DNA of 64,000 bases from Limnomonas spitsbergensis (taxonomy: Eukaryota > Chlorophyta > Chlorophyceae > Chlamydomonadales). Below the pieces are notes generated by a model. That model was not told the origin of the DNA. It saw only the letters and a program-made list of their open reading frames with translations, and ran no database searches. The translations under genes and the position numbers were made by a program. The DNA lies in NCBI GenBank assembly GCA_037349105.1, contig JAYJMM010000080.1, positions 1,528,006 through 1,592,005 of the forward strand. The letters are read 5' to 3'. Of this stretch, positions 63,008 through 64,000 are shown piece by piece. The stretch's first letter is position 1. Each line of letters opens with the position of its first letter.

Positions 63008-64000
63008 CTGCAACAGGGGTACGTCAGGGTTGAAGGGTTCAGGGGTACGTTGCTGAGTCAACCAATCAAGGATCAGGTTTCAGTGTCCTGTCCAGGCTGC
63101 GATGATTCCTAAACCCTTGAGCCCCCTCACAGAGTGTCTCTTCCTGTTTTGCTCTACTAATGTGTGAATCAATATTCCACCCCTGAATCATCAGGGTGGA
63201 AGGGTTCAGGGGTTCGGTGCCTGGTCAACAATCAAGGATCAGGGTTTCAGCATTCAGCCCAGGCTGCCCTCTGTCCATAAGCCCCCCTCCACTCTTCAGT
63301 CTCTTACGCCCCACACTGGGCGTTGTTTTCTTTCTTTCCGTCTTCTGGGCGGCGCTGGGCGGCGCTGTTTCCTGAACTCTCATCTCTTGCATCACCCCCC
63401 AGCTAAGCTTACTTGCGTCCAGCCCCAGGCTGCGCTCTTCCCCCACTCGCAAGTCCCCCCAAAGCGCACATCTTACTTTCTTTCATCAACATCAATGTGA
63501 ACGTACAGCATATGCCTTGTGAAGGGCTTTCAGGGAGCCCCTAGGGTTCTCACGAGGGGATGCGTAATCTCCAAATGTGTATTATAGTATTTTATCGATG
63601 TTTAAGCCTCCACGCATCCACCATGAACAAGATTCAATACCACAAAACCGATGTTGCTTAGCAAAGAAGGAAAGTTACGTCCAATTAAGGCTAGGGGGAT
63701 CAGGAAACTTTGTGTTAAACAATCAGCACCGTAAAGACCATTATTTCCCCCAGGATTACCTACAGGGGAGGGTCTTTCATCCTCAAAACCCCAATCTCTC
63801 CCCCCAGCTGCTACGGTCTATGCCCCAGCCACAGTAGGGGCCGTTACTCATACCCAAGAACACATCCCATAATTCAAACCCTAATCCCCTTAAGCCGTAA
63901 CCCCCCCCCCCCTCCCACCAACACCCCAATCCCCTTAAGCCGTAACCCCCCCCCCCCTCCCACCAACACCCCAATCCCCTTAAGCCGTAACCCCCCCCCC
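63008..64000. other. Presumed upstream intron of the OTU1-like gene
   Basis: The exon carrying the OTU catalytic Cys was sought on the minus strand and not found. Present are GGGTTCAGGGGT-type duplicates (63027-63060, 63196-63225), an F3-like head near 63668, and a 63-bp unit (CCTTAAGCCGTAACC plus C12 and TCCCACCAACACCCC) repeated to the window edge. Confidence 0.4.

Noticed and set aside
63225..63452. Minus-strand frame near 63.3 kb as the upstream OTU1 exon
   Set aside because: It lacks the expected OTU catalytic Cys region and does not end in the TG needed to complete the split Trp codon at a donor.

Overview
This is nuclear DNA of a eukaryote, most likely a green alga. The genes are split by GT-AG introns (one GC-AG) of 0.1-8 kb. 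Plant-type telomere words (TTTAGGG/CCCTAAA) are scattered through introns. The recognisable proteins are plant/algal in type: a Mediator MED20, a plastid J-domain/ferredoxin protein and a TPR3-like co-chaperone adaptor. I cannot name the species; a repeat-rich prasinophyte would fit, but that is inference.

Seven genes could be assembled exon by exon with consistent intron phases. Gene 1 (+, 268-1102) is an unrecognised 3' end. Gene 2 (-, 18759-2619) is an ANKRD39-like ankyrin protein. Gene 3 (+, 20838-30061) is Mediator subunit 20. Gene 4 (+, 33709-40861) is a J-domain plus [4Fe-4S] ferredoxin protein. Gene 5 (+, 43030-52062) is a TPR protein of the TPR3 type. Gene 6 (+, 55164-56939) is a secretory-pathway FKBP prolyl isomerase. 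Gene 7 (-, 63007-58656, 5' end outside the window) is an OTU1/YOD1-type deubiquitinase. Genes 1 and 2 end tail to tail, 2 and 3 start head to head, and 6 and 7 end tail to tail. The products are housekeeping proteins of different pathways, with a lean towards protein quality control (J-protein, TPR adaptor, FKBP, OTU1). They are not a functional cluster.

Most of the DNA is repeat, and most of it lies in introns. The ankyrin gene spreads about 0.56 kb of exons over 16 kb because two introns hold three satellites: a 31-bp unit (3502-8128), a 21-bp unit (8624-13745, interrupted by a TIR element) and a 96-bp unit (about 14050-16140). The central observation is that in most of the larger introns the repeats contain copies of the flanking exon-intron junction: the end of the exon with its 5' splice site, or the 3' splice site with the start of the next exon. 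They range from near-identical (about 40 copies of an 80-bp unit in MED20 intron 3; six copies of the exon 2 donor in intron 2) to decayed. The same pattern is seen in five of the seven genes. It suggests that introns here grow by tandem duplication of splice junctions, leaving arrays of decoy splice sites. Interspersed elements are a tRNA-derived SINE family, two TA-flanked TIR elements, and two short families without clear classification.
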